Part shown: piece after piece, positions 45,163 to 56,010 of the stretch
Position numbering within the stretch: the first letter of the stretch is position 1
Layout: each line of letters begins with the position of its first letter
Source of the DNA: Dipteris shenzhenensis
Lineage: Eukaryota > Polypodiophyta > Polypodiopsida > Gleicheniales
NCBI GenBank assembly: GCA_047967505.1
Contig: CM106540.1
Reading direction: 5' to 3' (one strand)
Length of the DNA: 64,000 nucleotides
Notes under the pieces: generated by a model
What the model saw: the letters and a program-made list of their open reading frames with translations, nothing else
The model's database searches: none
Told to the model about the DNA's origin: nothing
Made by a program: the position numbers and the translations under genes

Positions 45163-45928
45163 ACTGCCGAGACAAACTGCAAGGCTTCCGATGAGAAAGA
45201 GGCTGCCACCCAAAAAAAGGGGGGGGTAGAAGCGGGAGGGTGGAGCCTGGGTGTGGCGGGAACGGAGGTGGCGCGAGGTGGAGGCGTGGAGGCAGGGAAC
45301 GGGTGAGGTGGGGAGGCGGGAGCGGAAGCGGGGGCGGGGGAGAGGCGGAGCGGGGGCGAGGGGGCGGACGGGGGGCGGGGGGAATGGAGGGACGGAGGGG
45401 GCGGGGTGGAGCGAATGGGCGGGGGGGGCGGGGGTGAACACGGGAGGGGAAGGCGGGGGTGGATCGAGAGGGCGGAGAGGCGGGAGGGGGCGGGGCGGGA
45501 GGCGAGGGGTGAGGGGGCGGAATGGGAGGCGGGGGTGAGCGGAACGGTGGAGGGCGGGGTGGAGCGAAGGGGTAGCGGGGTGGAGCGGAGGGGGTAGCGG
45601 GGCGGGGGTGAGCGGAGGGGGTAGCGGGGCGGGGGTGGAGCGTGGCGAGGGGGGGCGGAGCGAGGCGGGGGTGAGGCGGGGAGTGAGGGGTGAGGCGGGG
45701 GGGGCTGCGGTGAGGGGGGGGGGAGAGACGGAGGTGCGAGGGGGGGGTGAGAGCGGAGGAGGGGCGGGTGAGGCGGAGGAGGGGCGGGTGAGGCGAGGGA
45801 GGGCGCGGTGGCAGCAGCGGGTGAGGGGAGGTGAGGGCGGAGGGGTAGGGGCGGGAGAGGGCGAGGCAAGGAGGGGCTAGGGGGAGGTAAAGGTACGGCG
45901 GGGGAGGGGAAGCTCGCAAGAGCTCTCC
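45163..45928 (-). promoter_or_regulatory. LINE 5' region: ~720 bases of G-rich/C-rich asymmetric DNA
   Basis: From about 45225 to 45915 the plus strand is nearly all G with A and some T/C (runs ggggcgggg, ggaggggg), and the minus (LINE sense) strand is C-rich. The many G3-G9 runs could form G-quadruplexes on the strand opposite to LINE sense. It occupies the place of the 5' UTR and internal promoter. Long Pro- or Arg/Gly-rich frames in it are compositional artefacts. Confidence 0.65.
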
Positions 45929-45941
45929 CAAGTACGGAAAT
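45929..45941 (+). repeat. Target-site duplication of the LINE, right copy
   Basis: caagtacggaaat, identical to 37645-37657. The copia D leader resumes here with ctcagttgcattt. Confidence 0.95.
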
Positions 45942-46050
45942 CTCAGTTGCATTTACAGCCGGTGCTTGGCTGTGTTTTTTGGGAGTTGTGCATTTCATTC
46001 CCAGTAAGGGAATTCAGTTTTGTATCTGCTTAAATCTCTTTTTCAGATAT

Positions 46051-46795
46051 GGCCTAGCAAAATCAGAATGACTTCCAGTTCGGTGGTCTTTCACAGGAAG
46101 ACAAGTTGGATGGTACCAACTACTCCCTCTGGAGTTTTATGGTACGCAATATTCTGATTTCTCGCAATTTATGGGATTATGTGAATGGGGGTGAGATCCG
46201 ACCAGCAGGTATGGCACCTAATACCCCTCCTCAGCAAGGAGGTGGAAGAGGTCGTGCACAAGGGGCAGCTGCAGAACAAGTTGGTGGTGCAACCATGGCC
46301 ACTACTCCAGATCAGAAGAGATGGGATTCACGGGATGCCTTAGCTTTGTCATGCATCTCTCTTTCAGTGAAAAGATTTATCATTCCACATAACCGGTCGT
46401 GTAAGACCTCCAAGGCAACTTGGGATATTTTAGAAAGCATGTATGCAGCTCGGAATGATGCAAGGGTATCTTTCTTGAAAAGAGAGTTAAGTCATACACA
46501 TATGGAAGAGGGTGACTCCATGTCAGTCCACCTCACAAAGCTACAGGATCTCAAAGAGCAATTGTTAAATATAGATGAAATTATTCCTGATTCAGAGATG
46601 ATTACAACCACTCTGAATTCTCTTCCTGAGTCTTATCTCAGCTTTCATACCTCGCTGAACTTATCATTGAGGGGGGGTGCAAATCCTCTCACTTTTCATG
46701 AGTTGATAGGACTTCTGCTTCAGGAAGAGCAGACTAGGAAAAATTTGGCTTCACGTGCAGGTGAACAAGCCATGCTCTTAAAGTTTAAATAAAAA
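46051..46795 (+). pseudogene. Copia D gag (capsid)
   Basis: ATG at 46051 is followed by Ala and then TAG as codon 3; the frame continues without a stop to 46792. It encodes a UBN2-type copia capsid: KLDGTNYSLWSFMVRNIL, WDYVNGGEI, KATWDILESMYA, FLKRELSHTHMEEGDSMSVH and ITTTLNSLPESYLSF. A TAA then ends it, and the zinc knuckle (CHYCKKPSHHIAKC, 46900-46941) lies in another frame. A later in-frame start would yield a capsid lacking about 18 residues. Insertion of the LINE upstream separates it from the LTR promoter. Confidence 0.9.
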
Positions 46796-46895
46796 ACAAA
46801 AGACAGGCAAAGACATCAGTAAATCAGTCTTCCAGTGGGTCAGGACAGCCTTCACAAAAGGCTAAAAATGATGCAAGTAAGCCCAAGAAGAAGGG

Positions 46896-49800
46896 TTTTT
46901 GTCACTACTGCAAAAAGCCAAGTCATCACATTGCAAAATGCAGGAAAAGGCTTGCAAAGAGAAGAAAAACAGCTCCCGAATGGCTGTTTCAGATTCAGCT
47001 CCTCATGCATCTGACAGTGGGGATGCTGCAGCCAACTTTGTTGGACAGGATTATGCCTTTTTATCTTGCATTTCAGATTCTAGGCTGGCTGTTCCAGATG
47101 CTCGGGATAGTCCAGCCACTTGCAATGATGATACATATGCATTTTTGACTCGCAGTTATGACTCTTCTACGGATGCATCTGCTTTCAGTGTCAATGAAAC
47201 ACTGAACACTTGGTATTTTGACAGCGGTGCATCCAAGCACATCACTTCTACGAAGTGTCTTTTTACTTCCTTGCATCCACCTCCCGTTGGTAAGAAAGTC
47301 ACTTGTACCAACAACTCATCATATTCAGTACGTGGCACAGGAGATGCTGAGCTCATTGCCATTGATGGCTCAATTTTCAGACTTTCAGATGTCTTATATG
47401 TGCCTGGTATAACCAAAAATCTTCTTTCAGTGTCCACTCTTAACAGAGCTAGATTTCAGGTCATCTTTGAGGATGACAAATGTGCTGTCCGAGACAGGGA
47501 AGATGACTATGCCTTACGGTTATTTGGTACTCTGCTGCGTGGGCTTTTTCAGCTTGATCTTTTTGAGAAAAGAACAGCCCATGCTCTTGCAGTTTCTACC
47601 CCTACAGCTGCCATGCAAAATGCAGAATTATGGCATGCCCGATATGGCCACATGCATTACAACCGCTTGATGACACTTCAAAAGTATTCCATGGTTGATG
47701 CATTGCCACCTCTTGAGATACCTCCTCCACATGCCTGTGAAGGGTGCATTTTGGGCAAGATGCATCGATTTCCCTTCAAGAAGGATGGTTCAGTTAAAGC
47801 TGTCCGCAAATTACAGCTTATACACAGTTATGTCTGTGGTCCCATGAGGACTCCATCGTTGGGTGGTCATCTCTACTTCGTTACATTTATTGATGATTAC
47901 TCCAATTTCACTTGGGTTTTTGGGCTGAAACGCAAATCAGAAGTGTTCATGGTGTTTAAACACTTTGCAGCCATGGTTGAAAATGAAACCGGACTCAAGA
48001 TACAGACATTACGCACAGATAGAGGTGGGGAATACTTGTCTGCAGAATTTGATGCTTTTATGAAAGGCAAGGGTATTGTGCATCAGCTCACAGTCAAGCT
48101 GACCCCTCAGCAAAATGGCAAAACTGAGAGGAAAAATAGAACTCTCATGGAGATGGACAGATGTATGCTGAAAAGCAAACACATGCCTCACAAATTCTGG
48201 CTTGAGGGTTTGATGTGTGCCAATTACATTTTGAATCGGGCTCCCACTAAGGCTTTAAAAACAAAAACTCCTTGTGAGGTTTGGAATGACAGGAAGCCTT
48301 CAGTGGATCACTTCCGAGTCTTTGGATGCCTTGCTTATGCTCATGTGCCAGTTGAATTTAGGCACAAATTGTCTGATAAAGCCATTAAGTGCATATTTGT
48401 TGGGTACAGTGCAGAAAGCAAGGGATACCGTCTCTACAATCCTGCTACACACAAGATCATAGTCAGTAGAGACGTGATATTTTCTGAAAATTCAGCTCAC
48501 ACTCATGCTGAATTTCAAATGCCTTCGTCTTCAGAGGATGTCTTTGAGGGGTTGCTACCCATTGCCTTGGGTTCCCCTGCTGATTTTTCTGATGCAAATC
48601 AGAATTTACAGCAACCTCCAGATGCTTTAGTTCCGCCACAGGATGTCTTGCCCCCTCCACAGGCAGTGGAACAGGTGGTGCAGCAAGAAATTGCAGACAT
48701 ACATGCAGCAAAAACAGTCCCAAAATGGCTGTTACAGACTCTCAGGGAGAGTAAAATTGATGCTCCGTTACCTGGCAGGACTCGTAGTGCAGCAAGACAC
48801 ATGGAAGGTGCTAATTCAGTGGAATCAGCATATGCAGGTACTCTTCTAGATGAGGCGGAGCCTGCCACATTCGAAGAGGCAAAGGACAATGTGCATTGGA
48901 TGAATGCCATGCACGATGAGTTGCAGTCCATTGCAAAAAATCAAACTTGGGATGTTGTAGACTTGCCACTGGGTAAACATGCCATTGGCACACGATGGGT
49001 TTTCAAGGTCAAACGGAAGCCAGATGGCTCTATTGACAGATATAAGGCAAGGCTGGTTGCTAAAGGCTATGCTCAGAAAAAGGGCATAGATTATGAGGAG
49101 ACATTCGCTCCTACATCCCGGATGACCACTATCCGATCAGTTATTGCAATGGCTGCACATTTTGAGTGGAATGTTCATCAGTTGGACATAAAAACAGCCT
49201 TCTTAAATGGGGACTTGCTGGAAGAGGTGTATGTCAAACAACCTCCGGGCTTTGAAATTACAGCAAATGCACTTCAAGTATGCAAGCTCAACAAAGCTTT
49301 ATATGGGCTGAAACAGGCCCCTCGTGCATGGTATGCCAAGATCCATGCCTTTTTGACCAGCAAGGGGCTGCACAATAGTCCTACTGAGAGCACCCTCTAC
49401 ATCAAGATGGATGGGGGGGAAATTTTAGTCATCCTTCTTTATGTCGATGACTTACTGCTCACAGGGTCCAATGAAGACAAAATTGCAGATTTCAAAGCTG
49501 ATTTGTAGACCAACTTTGACGTGTCAGATTTGGGGCTGCTTCACTTTTATTTGGGGATCTAGTTCTCTCATGAGAGACGTGGCACTGTTATGTCTCAGTC
49601 CAAGTATGTTCAGAAACTCTTGGACAGATTTAACATGCATGAGTGTAAGCCCATAGCCACTCCCATGGAGCCGGGGCTGAAACTCACAATGCATGAAGCA
49701 GGAGAATTAGTTGATGCCACACTTTACAGTCAGGCTGTTGGATGCCTCACATATCTCTGCAACACTAGACCTGATATTTAGTTTGCAGTATCTCAGGTGA

Positions 49801-50390
49801 GCAGGTACATGCACAGCCCAAAAACTATGCATTGGCGGGCAGTCAAGCGCATCTTCCGTTATTTGCAAGGCACGAAGTCCTTTGGCTTGCTATTTCCCAG
49901 GGGGGGTGACTTGCAGATGCATGCCTACAGTGATTCAGATTGGGCTGGTGATTATGACACTAGGCAGTCCACTAGTGGTAATTGTTTCTTTTTGGGTAAA
50001 TCTTGCATTTCGTGGCTGAGCAAGAAACAATCTACAGTGGCTACCTCATCATGTGAAGCTGAGTACAGGGCAGCTTTCACAGCAACAGTTGAATGTGTCT
50101 GGCTGCGACGTCTATTTGCTGATCTTCATCTGTCTTTGGAGGGTCCTTCTCCAATTCTCACTGATAGTCAGAGTGCCATTGCAGTGGCAAAGAATCCAGT
50201 GTTTCATGCTCGCACGAAGCACATTGAGGTTCACTATCACTACGTCAGAGAGAAGTTGCATGCAGGAGAGATCAGTATGATCTTTGTGTCCACACATGAC
50301 AACGTTGCATATATTTTCACCAAAGCACTACCACGTGAAAAGTTTGAGGCATTTTGCAGTGCCCTGAACTTATATCCATTTGGTGATTGA
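46896..50390 (+). pseudogene. Copia D pol: protease, integrase, RT, RNase H
   Basis: The open part 46899-49508 (869 codons) carries the protease site WYFDSGASKHIT (residue ~105), the integrase zinc-binding block (HARYGHMHYNRL, CEGCILGK), the integrase core (FIDDYSNFTWVF, LRTDRGGEY, TPQQNGKTERKNRT) and RT (GTRWVFKVKRKPDG, QLDIKTAFLNGDL, LYGLKQAPRAWY, LLYVDDLLLTG). The first catalytic Asp of integrase is Tyr (LIHSYVCGPM, usual H-S-D-V-C-G-P). TAG codons at 49506, near 49560 and near 49779 interrupt the frame. RNase H (YSDSDWAGDYDTRQSTSG, SCEAEYRA, THDNVAYIFTKALP) is complete to the stop at 50388. Confidence 0.95.
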
Positions 50391-50420
50391 TCAGCCTTGT
50401 ACATGACATTGGCACTGTAG

Positions 50421-50694
50421 GGGGGTGTTAGAATTATAGATATAATTCAGCAGTGACCAATGTAATACAATAAGCTAGTTAGGGGCACTTTTCCCTCTTT
50501 AAGAGGTTTTTCCCCCTAACCGTAGTTAGTTCACTAACTATGGTTAGTGACTATTAAGGTTTTGTCACTAGGACAAAACCTTATCTCTCACTCATTGAGT
50601 TGTATTCTTCACACTCTTCTATTGCAACTAAGCTTCATCTTCCAAGCTTTCAGCTCTCACTCTCTTGCTCTCTCTCACTCTCCATTCTCTCACA
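50421..50694 (+). repeat. Polypurine tract and 3' LTR of copia D
   Basis: ggggg at 50421-50425 ends a purine run. The LTR spans 50426-50694 and is followed by the target duplication acaga (50695-50699). Confidence 0.95.
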
Positions 50695-51718
50695 ACAGAG
50701 ACAATATACAGCAGCTCATACTGCTCAACAAAATGGGAGAGCTGAAAGAAGAGTACAAGAATCAATTAGAGCTATGCTCAATGATAAGAACGTACCAAAA
50801 TATTTGTGGGTTGAAGTTGAATGAATGTAGCTTTTACAGATGAGATGCAGCATGTATCATTTGCGGAGCGCTGCGATTGGCAAGAAGCTGTCTTTTGTAG
50901 AAGCATCAAAAGCCAGAAATGGCAAGATGCCATGGGTCTGAGGATAACTTTATCATGACGATCCAATCATGAGAGTTATGTGAGTTACCACATGGTAAAT
51001 CAGTAATAGACCCTAAATTCGTTTACAAGATCAAGATGGATTCTGATGGTAAAATACAGAAATAGAAAGCAAGGCTTGTTGCAAAGCGGTATTAATAGCT
51101 TGAAGGTATTGATTATAACCTTTGCACCTGTAGCAAAACTCAGTACCATCAGATCAGTTTGCTCTGTTCCAGCTGGCCAGTCTTTCAGATAGATGTGAAA
51201 TCAGAATGGTTATCTAGAAGAGGAGGTTTATGTGCAACAACCTGACGGCTTTGTCCAAAAAGGGAGACAACAGCTTGTGAGCAAACTTAAAACGGCTATT
51301 TATCGCTTAAAGCAGACACCCTAGGCATGGTATGCCAGAATAGATGTGAACTGGTTTAGTGGTGAGAGGAGATAATAGTAGGATATATGTTTTCTCTTGG
51401 CTTGAGGGCAGTCACTTGGAGCAAAGCCAACAGACAGTTGCATTGTCTTTGACTAAAGCTAAGTACAAGGATAGTACAACTATGTTTTTTGACAACCAAA
51501 AGTGAAAATGTTTGGCCAAAAATCTCGTTTTTCATGTAACTACTAAGTACATTGAGGTACAATTTCAATTTCTCAGGGAGAAAGTCATATCATGAGAGAT
51601 GATCTCATATTTTTCACCACAAATCAGCAAGTAGCTGATATTATCACAAAGCCATTGGGTGGTAGAAGTTTGAATGGTGCAGGGACATACTTGGACTGCA
51701 ATACATCAACTTGAGGAG
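50695..51718 (+). pseudogene. Copia E integrase end, RT and RNase H (decayed)
   Basis: Directly after the target duplication the frame reads QYTAAHTAQQNGRAERRV and MLNDKNVPKYLWVE, continuing the integrase left off at 36362. RT follows in pieces: DPKFVYKIKMDSDGKI, KARLVAK, EGIDYN, TIRSVCSV, EEEVYVQQPDGF and AIYRLKQTP. A deletion removes the Y-V-D-D block, and RNase H end pieces remain (FDNQKVKMF, TTNQQVADIITKPLGG). Among its many stops, TAA-TAG after KRY replaces a pair of codons where copia RT usually has x-Q. Confidence 0.8.
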
Positions 51719-52060
51719 TGTTAGAAATTAATGCTCAATTAGCGTGCTTGCTGATGTCATTTCTGGACAAACCAGTGGTTGTTTTTATAATCTGACCAGC
51801 ATGGCAGCTTATTTTTCGAAATGGTCCGATAAATTTTTGGACCTGTCACGTGGCACGGCCACATTGTCATATGGCACGGCCACATTGTCATAAGGTCCAG
51901 AAACCTAATTTTGTAATTCCATCAGCTTGGTGCATCTTGATCATGTGAATATTTCTCACTCATGTTTTGTTACTGTCCCTCTCTGATTGTGAGAGTTCTA
52001 TCATACAAGACGGCTGTTTTCTCATTTCCACCTGCTTCATGCTGTCCCAGTAGGGATCTC
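51719..52060 (+). repeat. Probable 3' LTR of copia E
   Basis: It starts TGTTAGAAATTAATGC after cttgaggag. It contains a 23-base tandem duplication (atggcacggccacattgtcat unit, 51864-51894). No second copy is in the window, so the end is approximate. Confidence 0.5.
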
Positions 52061-53055
52061 CGTTAAAGGGGGCCTCTACTAGGTTGCCTTCTTTGAATTA
52101 TATGTTGGAAAATTCCTGCATGTGGAGACTCATAAATTGGTGCCAAAGGACCCTCTTTGGTCAAAGGAAAACCTGTGCACATATGTGAAGGACCCCAAGC
52201 TTAAGGTATCTGATTGTGAGCCCCAATCTAAGCTACTTGGTCATGTCAGGTTGTGATGCATACTAGTCTTATCTTGTAGCAGCAAAAAGGCAAAGCATCT
52301 TGCAGTCAGCAGAGGACCAGTTGGGGAGGAATCTTTAGATTAATTGCCTTATTCCTGACAGCCAAACACCATTTTTCATAGAGAAGTTGTCGTTGAAGAT
52401 GCCCCACTAGTCCAACCCTACTGTACGATGCTGAGGCCGTAGGTTGGACAGCTTAACAATTAGAAATCAGCAGCCAATTACTGTAGAATATTTTCTAGTA
52501 GTACTATCTGGAGGATATGTGGTGTGCACGTTGCAGTCAAGCTATTTTGCGAAATATTTGGCTGGAGGTCATACAAACTGAGTGTTCAGCTCAAGATAGA
52601 GCCATGCGATTCTTTAGGTTTTGGGATAGTGATGTTCTCATATTCTTGCTATGGCATTACAAAGCCTCCTGATGGGCTATTTTATGGATTTTGCTTAGGA
52701 CAGTGGGTCACCTATGTTTGCCTGCGAATTAATGGGCATCTTACGATGGGGCTTTGCCTTTTCACTCTCACAATCAAACAAAACATCCATGAAAAATGAT
52801 CATACAAAATGACAGCGTTTATACCATCCACAGGCAATCAGTAACCTCTGTCACGACTCATCATTTTTTTTTTACACCTGGCCAGTGGCTGTCCTGCGTT
52901 GAGACAATAAACGTACTACAGCTCAGACATAAAACACCAAGAAAAACAGAGACTAAGAATATATGAGGTTATGATTATTGTTTATGAATGTGGTGTTTGG
53001 TTGTTTGTATTGAAAGTACTGAAGCTGTGTTTCAACCATGTTCTGTTGTGATCAG

Positions 53056-53362
53056 GAAAGGGCAAGTGGAAGTGCTGCTATCCAGTGAAGATTTCATAGG
53101 TCAAATTGACATTGGTGCACTGGGAACTGTTATCAACTATGAGTTTCCATCTACCATGCATCTGTATTGTCAGATTTTGACAGGAATGGCACGCCATACA
53201 GCTAAGGGCATGCTGCACAGTTTTTGTAGTGGCGCAGTAGCACCCTTGGCATCTGAGCTGATGGATGTACTGCTGCAGTGCTTGCAGCCTATCCCTCCAT
53301 CCCTCAGAATGCTTGCAGAGGCAGCTACAGTTGTAGCACCAAAACCAGTTCATTTATCTTGA
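53056..53362 (+). CDS. DEAD-box-helicase-like protein, last exon (motifs V-VI region)
   Basis: The acceptor AG ends at 53055. The first G completes the Arg codon started at 14671, and the frame runs open to TGA (53360-53362). It reads KGQVEVLLSSEDFIGQIDIG, where motif V is usually T-D-V-A-A-R-G-I-D-I; VINYEFPSTMHLY, a good family match; and CQILTGMARHTAKG, where motif VI is usually H-R-I-G-R-T-G-R. The tail LMDVLLQCLQPIPPSL resembles helicase C-termini. Both Arg fingers of motif VI are absent. Together the three exons give 251 residues plus stop (756 bases) with no disruption, which argues against a very old pseudogene. Confidence 0.7.
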
Positions 53363-54411
53363 TCACTCATTTGTGTCTGCCTTTGTGCTTGTTTTTGGTC
53401 TACAATCCTTTTCCTTTCAACATCTAGTTGCTTGTATTGACATCTTAATCCTATTTTCCCCTCTATGCAAATTGATGATTGATGCGTTAGAGAACTTGGG
53501 AACTCAACATTGTGGTATTGACGGTTTGCAGCCTCAGAACCATGTTGTGTTAGTTTCCTACCAGAGCTGTTAAATGTTCCTCAAGTTTTCCATATGTGCT
53601 CCTCATGTTCTCATGTACCTGCATTGGGTATTAGCGATGCGAAGTTTGTACTGGCACAGGTATTTTCACAAAGAAAAATCCTACCACCATCAAAGCAGAG
53701 AACAATACTACTTATACACAGAAATTAACACGGCAATCAAATGCAACCATTCCTTGTCATATTTTTTGGACTATATCCTAACCATTGCAAGTAAGTAGTT
53801 GGTGTGGTTTCGCCATCCTTGAGTCTGCACGGTAAGGTGGTAAGTTCTTGGGGTTATGGGTAGACCTATTCCTCAGCTAGAGTCAAAGTGGGAGTATAGA
53901 GAGTTTGATGAGCTTGGAAAAATGGTTGCTTGGGATACCAATATGTCATTCATAGGGATGAGGGTCATTACTGGTGGGTGATTAGAGTGTATTGCCATCA
54001 TTGTAGCTTTATTTCTCCTTACTAAAGATGGACTATGTGAATGGGGCAATGGTGTCAGTAGATCATATTGAAATTTAGTAGGAGTGAGCTATATGGCTAA
54101 TTGTTATGGTGGTTTCTTTCTGACCAAGCATGGAGTGGGTATCTCTACGTTTAGGTTTTGTATTGTGTTTGCCATGATCATCTAGTTGAGAATGTGAGAG
54201 GGTGGTGGATGTCCCATTGTTGGTTATGTTTGTTGTTGCGATTGAGCGTTGAGGACTTGAGATGCTCCAAGTCACGGAACTACAGATCTCACATAAAAAA
54301 GCAATTCGAATTGAAGAGGAAGAGTATCTTTATTCGAAGGAAATCCTTTCCAAAGGAAATATTTTTTGCAAGAAGAAAGTTCTGCACAACCACCCCTCAG
54401 TCCTACCTGTA

Positions 54412-54518
54412 GTATCTCAATCTCAGTCTCAATCACAATTTGAATCTCAGCCTCAATCACAATCTCAATCTCAATCTCAGTTAGAGGTAGATATCATCTC
54501 AATCTCAATCTCAATCTT
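54412..54518. repeat. Hexanucleotide (TCTCAA)n microsatellite
   Basis: Two runs of caatct/cagtct units (54414-54480 and 54497-54518) are split by ttagaggtagatatcat. Confidence 0.9.
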
Positions 54519-55953
54519 TTTCGGGATCTTCAGCTCAAAAGTAAAAATTTGATTCTCTAAAAAATCCTTCTCGAAATTCGCGCGCAAGGAGCTATTTTGT
54601 TAATCTTTGCATTTTCGGAATCTCTTTCGTCTTCAATAAATGATATTTTTGAAGTGCGAGGCTGCTTTTTCGCAAAAGAGCCTCCTGCTCCGTTGAAAAA
54701 TCAGCCATATTTGGAGGCCCGTATCTCCCAAATGGTATGGAATTTAGAAACAATCAATTGGATGGCTTTGAACCGTCTCTCAATTCCATACGACTTTAGT
54801 CTTCATCAATCTCTGTCAAAATTTGCCAGCTTGGGTCTCAAATCTGTATTTGAAAATCCTATCGTAAATCCACATAGAAAAAGTAGTCCAAAGTGCTTTT
54901 TCTTGATCTTGTAGTTGTTATTTCTTCAACTAGATGGATGAATTAAAAAATCTGTAAAGTATCAAACTTGTAGTCGGTTGAGAGATCTACAACTCTCTCA
55001 TATAGTCTTTTTTCCAAATAGATATCATCCCATACCTATTGCTCTTTCCAAAATTATCACTCAATGTTTGACGACAAAAATATCCAAAATTATAAACATA
55101 AAATGTGAAAGCAAAAATAATAGAGTATAGTGAGCTAGAGCCTCACCGGACTTGATGAGAGGGTTGGCTTGTTTGCTTGCTTATAATTTCCACAGATTGC
55201 ATAGCTCATGAGCGTTACAGTTCATCACTCAGTTATCACTTGCCCTTCTCACTCTATGTTTGGATTGTGTTTATTTGTTTGCTATGCTGATTAGTGCCGG
55301 CGCATATGGGTATTAATCACTTGTTTTTGGGCGCTAAGGCACGTCTCTCTTGTAAACTTGTTATATGGAGTGTTGCTTATTAGTAGGCTTGCGAGTGCTT
55401 GTTGAAATAGGTTGGGTGTTTGCTTGAGTAATGGTAAGTAGTCCTGGAGTGGAGTTTGTTTTTGTTGTTGAGGTAGGGAATGGACTGTTGAGTGGATTAG
55501 AAGTTGTTCTTTGTAGGTGGTTATGGTTTGGATTGTTTCCACGAGGATTTATCTCATGAGAGTCACAATCGGCCTAAATGGATTACATGTGTTAATGGAA
55601 TCATGAGGGTCCTAATCGGCTAAATGGATTACTTGTGTTAATGCACTCACTTATGTGAGGCCATGCACATTCTTGCACTTACACTCACGAGATGGTCCCA
55701 ATCCGCCTGAATGGATTACTTGTGTTGATGCTCTCACTTGTGTGAAGCCATGCTCATTCGTTAATCAGAGCCCTCTAGCCAACATGGCACAGCAATACCA
55801 ATGCAATGTGCTACTTAGACTCTCGTGTCTCATACACGGCAGTCCTTGGCTTGCTACTCTTTTGAAAGAATCCACAATATTCCATTCACATCGTTGCATA
55901 AGGCCGTGTCAACCATTGTTCATGTTGAGTCAGAGTAAATGCGCACATGCGCA

Positions 55954-55957
<4 letters not shown>

Positions 55958-56009
<52 letters not shown>
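55958..56009. repeat. (AG)n microsatellite
   Basis: About 25 uninterrupted AG units. Confidence 0.95.

Positions 56010-56010
<1 letters not shown>

Larger units (their letters stand above)
37658..45928 (-). mobile_element. L1-type LINE, full length, inserted in copia D
   Basis: The element is 8,271 bases on the minus strand, bounded by a 13-bp target duplication. It has a C-rich 5' region (45163-45928), ORF1 (45162 to about 42175) with a DUF4283-like domain and zinc knuckle, ORF2 (42178 to 37790) with endonuclease, reverse transcriptase and a C-terminal zinc-binding domain, a short 3' UTR and an A9 tail. Frameshifts disrupt both ORFs. GC content is far above that of the flanking copia. Confidence 0.95.
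36363..50694 (+). mobile_element. Ty1/copia element D, with an internal LINE
   Basis: LTRs of 270 and 269 bases (36363-36632, 50426-50694) differ at only about six positions by eye, so D is young. A 5-bp target duplication flanks it. Plus-strand order is LTR, primer site, ~1.1-kb leader, gag, protease, integrase, reverse transcriptase, RNase H, polypurine tract and LTR. The LINE (37658-45928) sits in the leader. Without it, D would be about 6.0 kb. Gag and pol are broken by a few stops and frameshifts. Confidence 0.95.
14672..53055 (+). other. Intron of about 38.4 kb packed with nested transposons
   Basis: The donor at 14672 (GTAAAC) and the acceptor ending 53055 (gttgtgatcag) join a split Arg codon and restore the family pattern F-R-K-G-Q-V-E-V-L, so the two exons belong together. 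The intervening 38,384 bases hold gypsy elements B, N and C, copias D and E, a LINE and smaller elements. D and E read in the gene's direction; the gypsy elements and the LINE read against it. Confidence 0.7.

Noticed and set aside
45050-45998. Long Pro-rich (minus) and Arg/Gly-rich (plus) frames
   Set aside because: They are open because the tract is almost pure G/A on one strand and lacks stops in all frames; parts overlap the LINE target duplication, so they cannot be one gene.
46051-49781. Recoding of UAG as an amino acid, or stop-to-Gln U-to-C RNA editing
   Set aside because: The host exons end in a normal TGA and contain no internal TAG. Editing of stop codons is known for organelle transcripts of ferns and hornworts, not for nuclear retroelements. 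CHG deamination explains the pattern more simply.
52524-52799. Open frame of 91 codons before the last host exon
   Set aside because: No recognisable domain, and the splice phase of the flanking exons already fits without it.
55958-56009. Ser/Leu- or Arg/Glu-rich peptides over the AG repeat
   Set aside because: Pure microsatellite translation.
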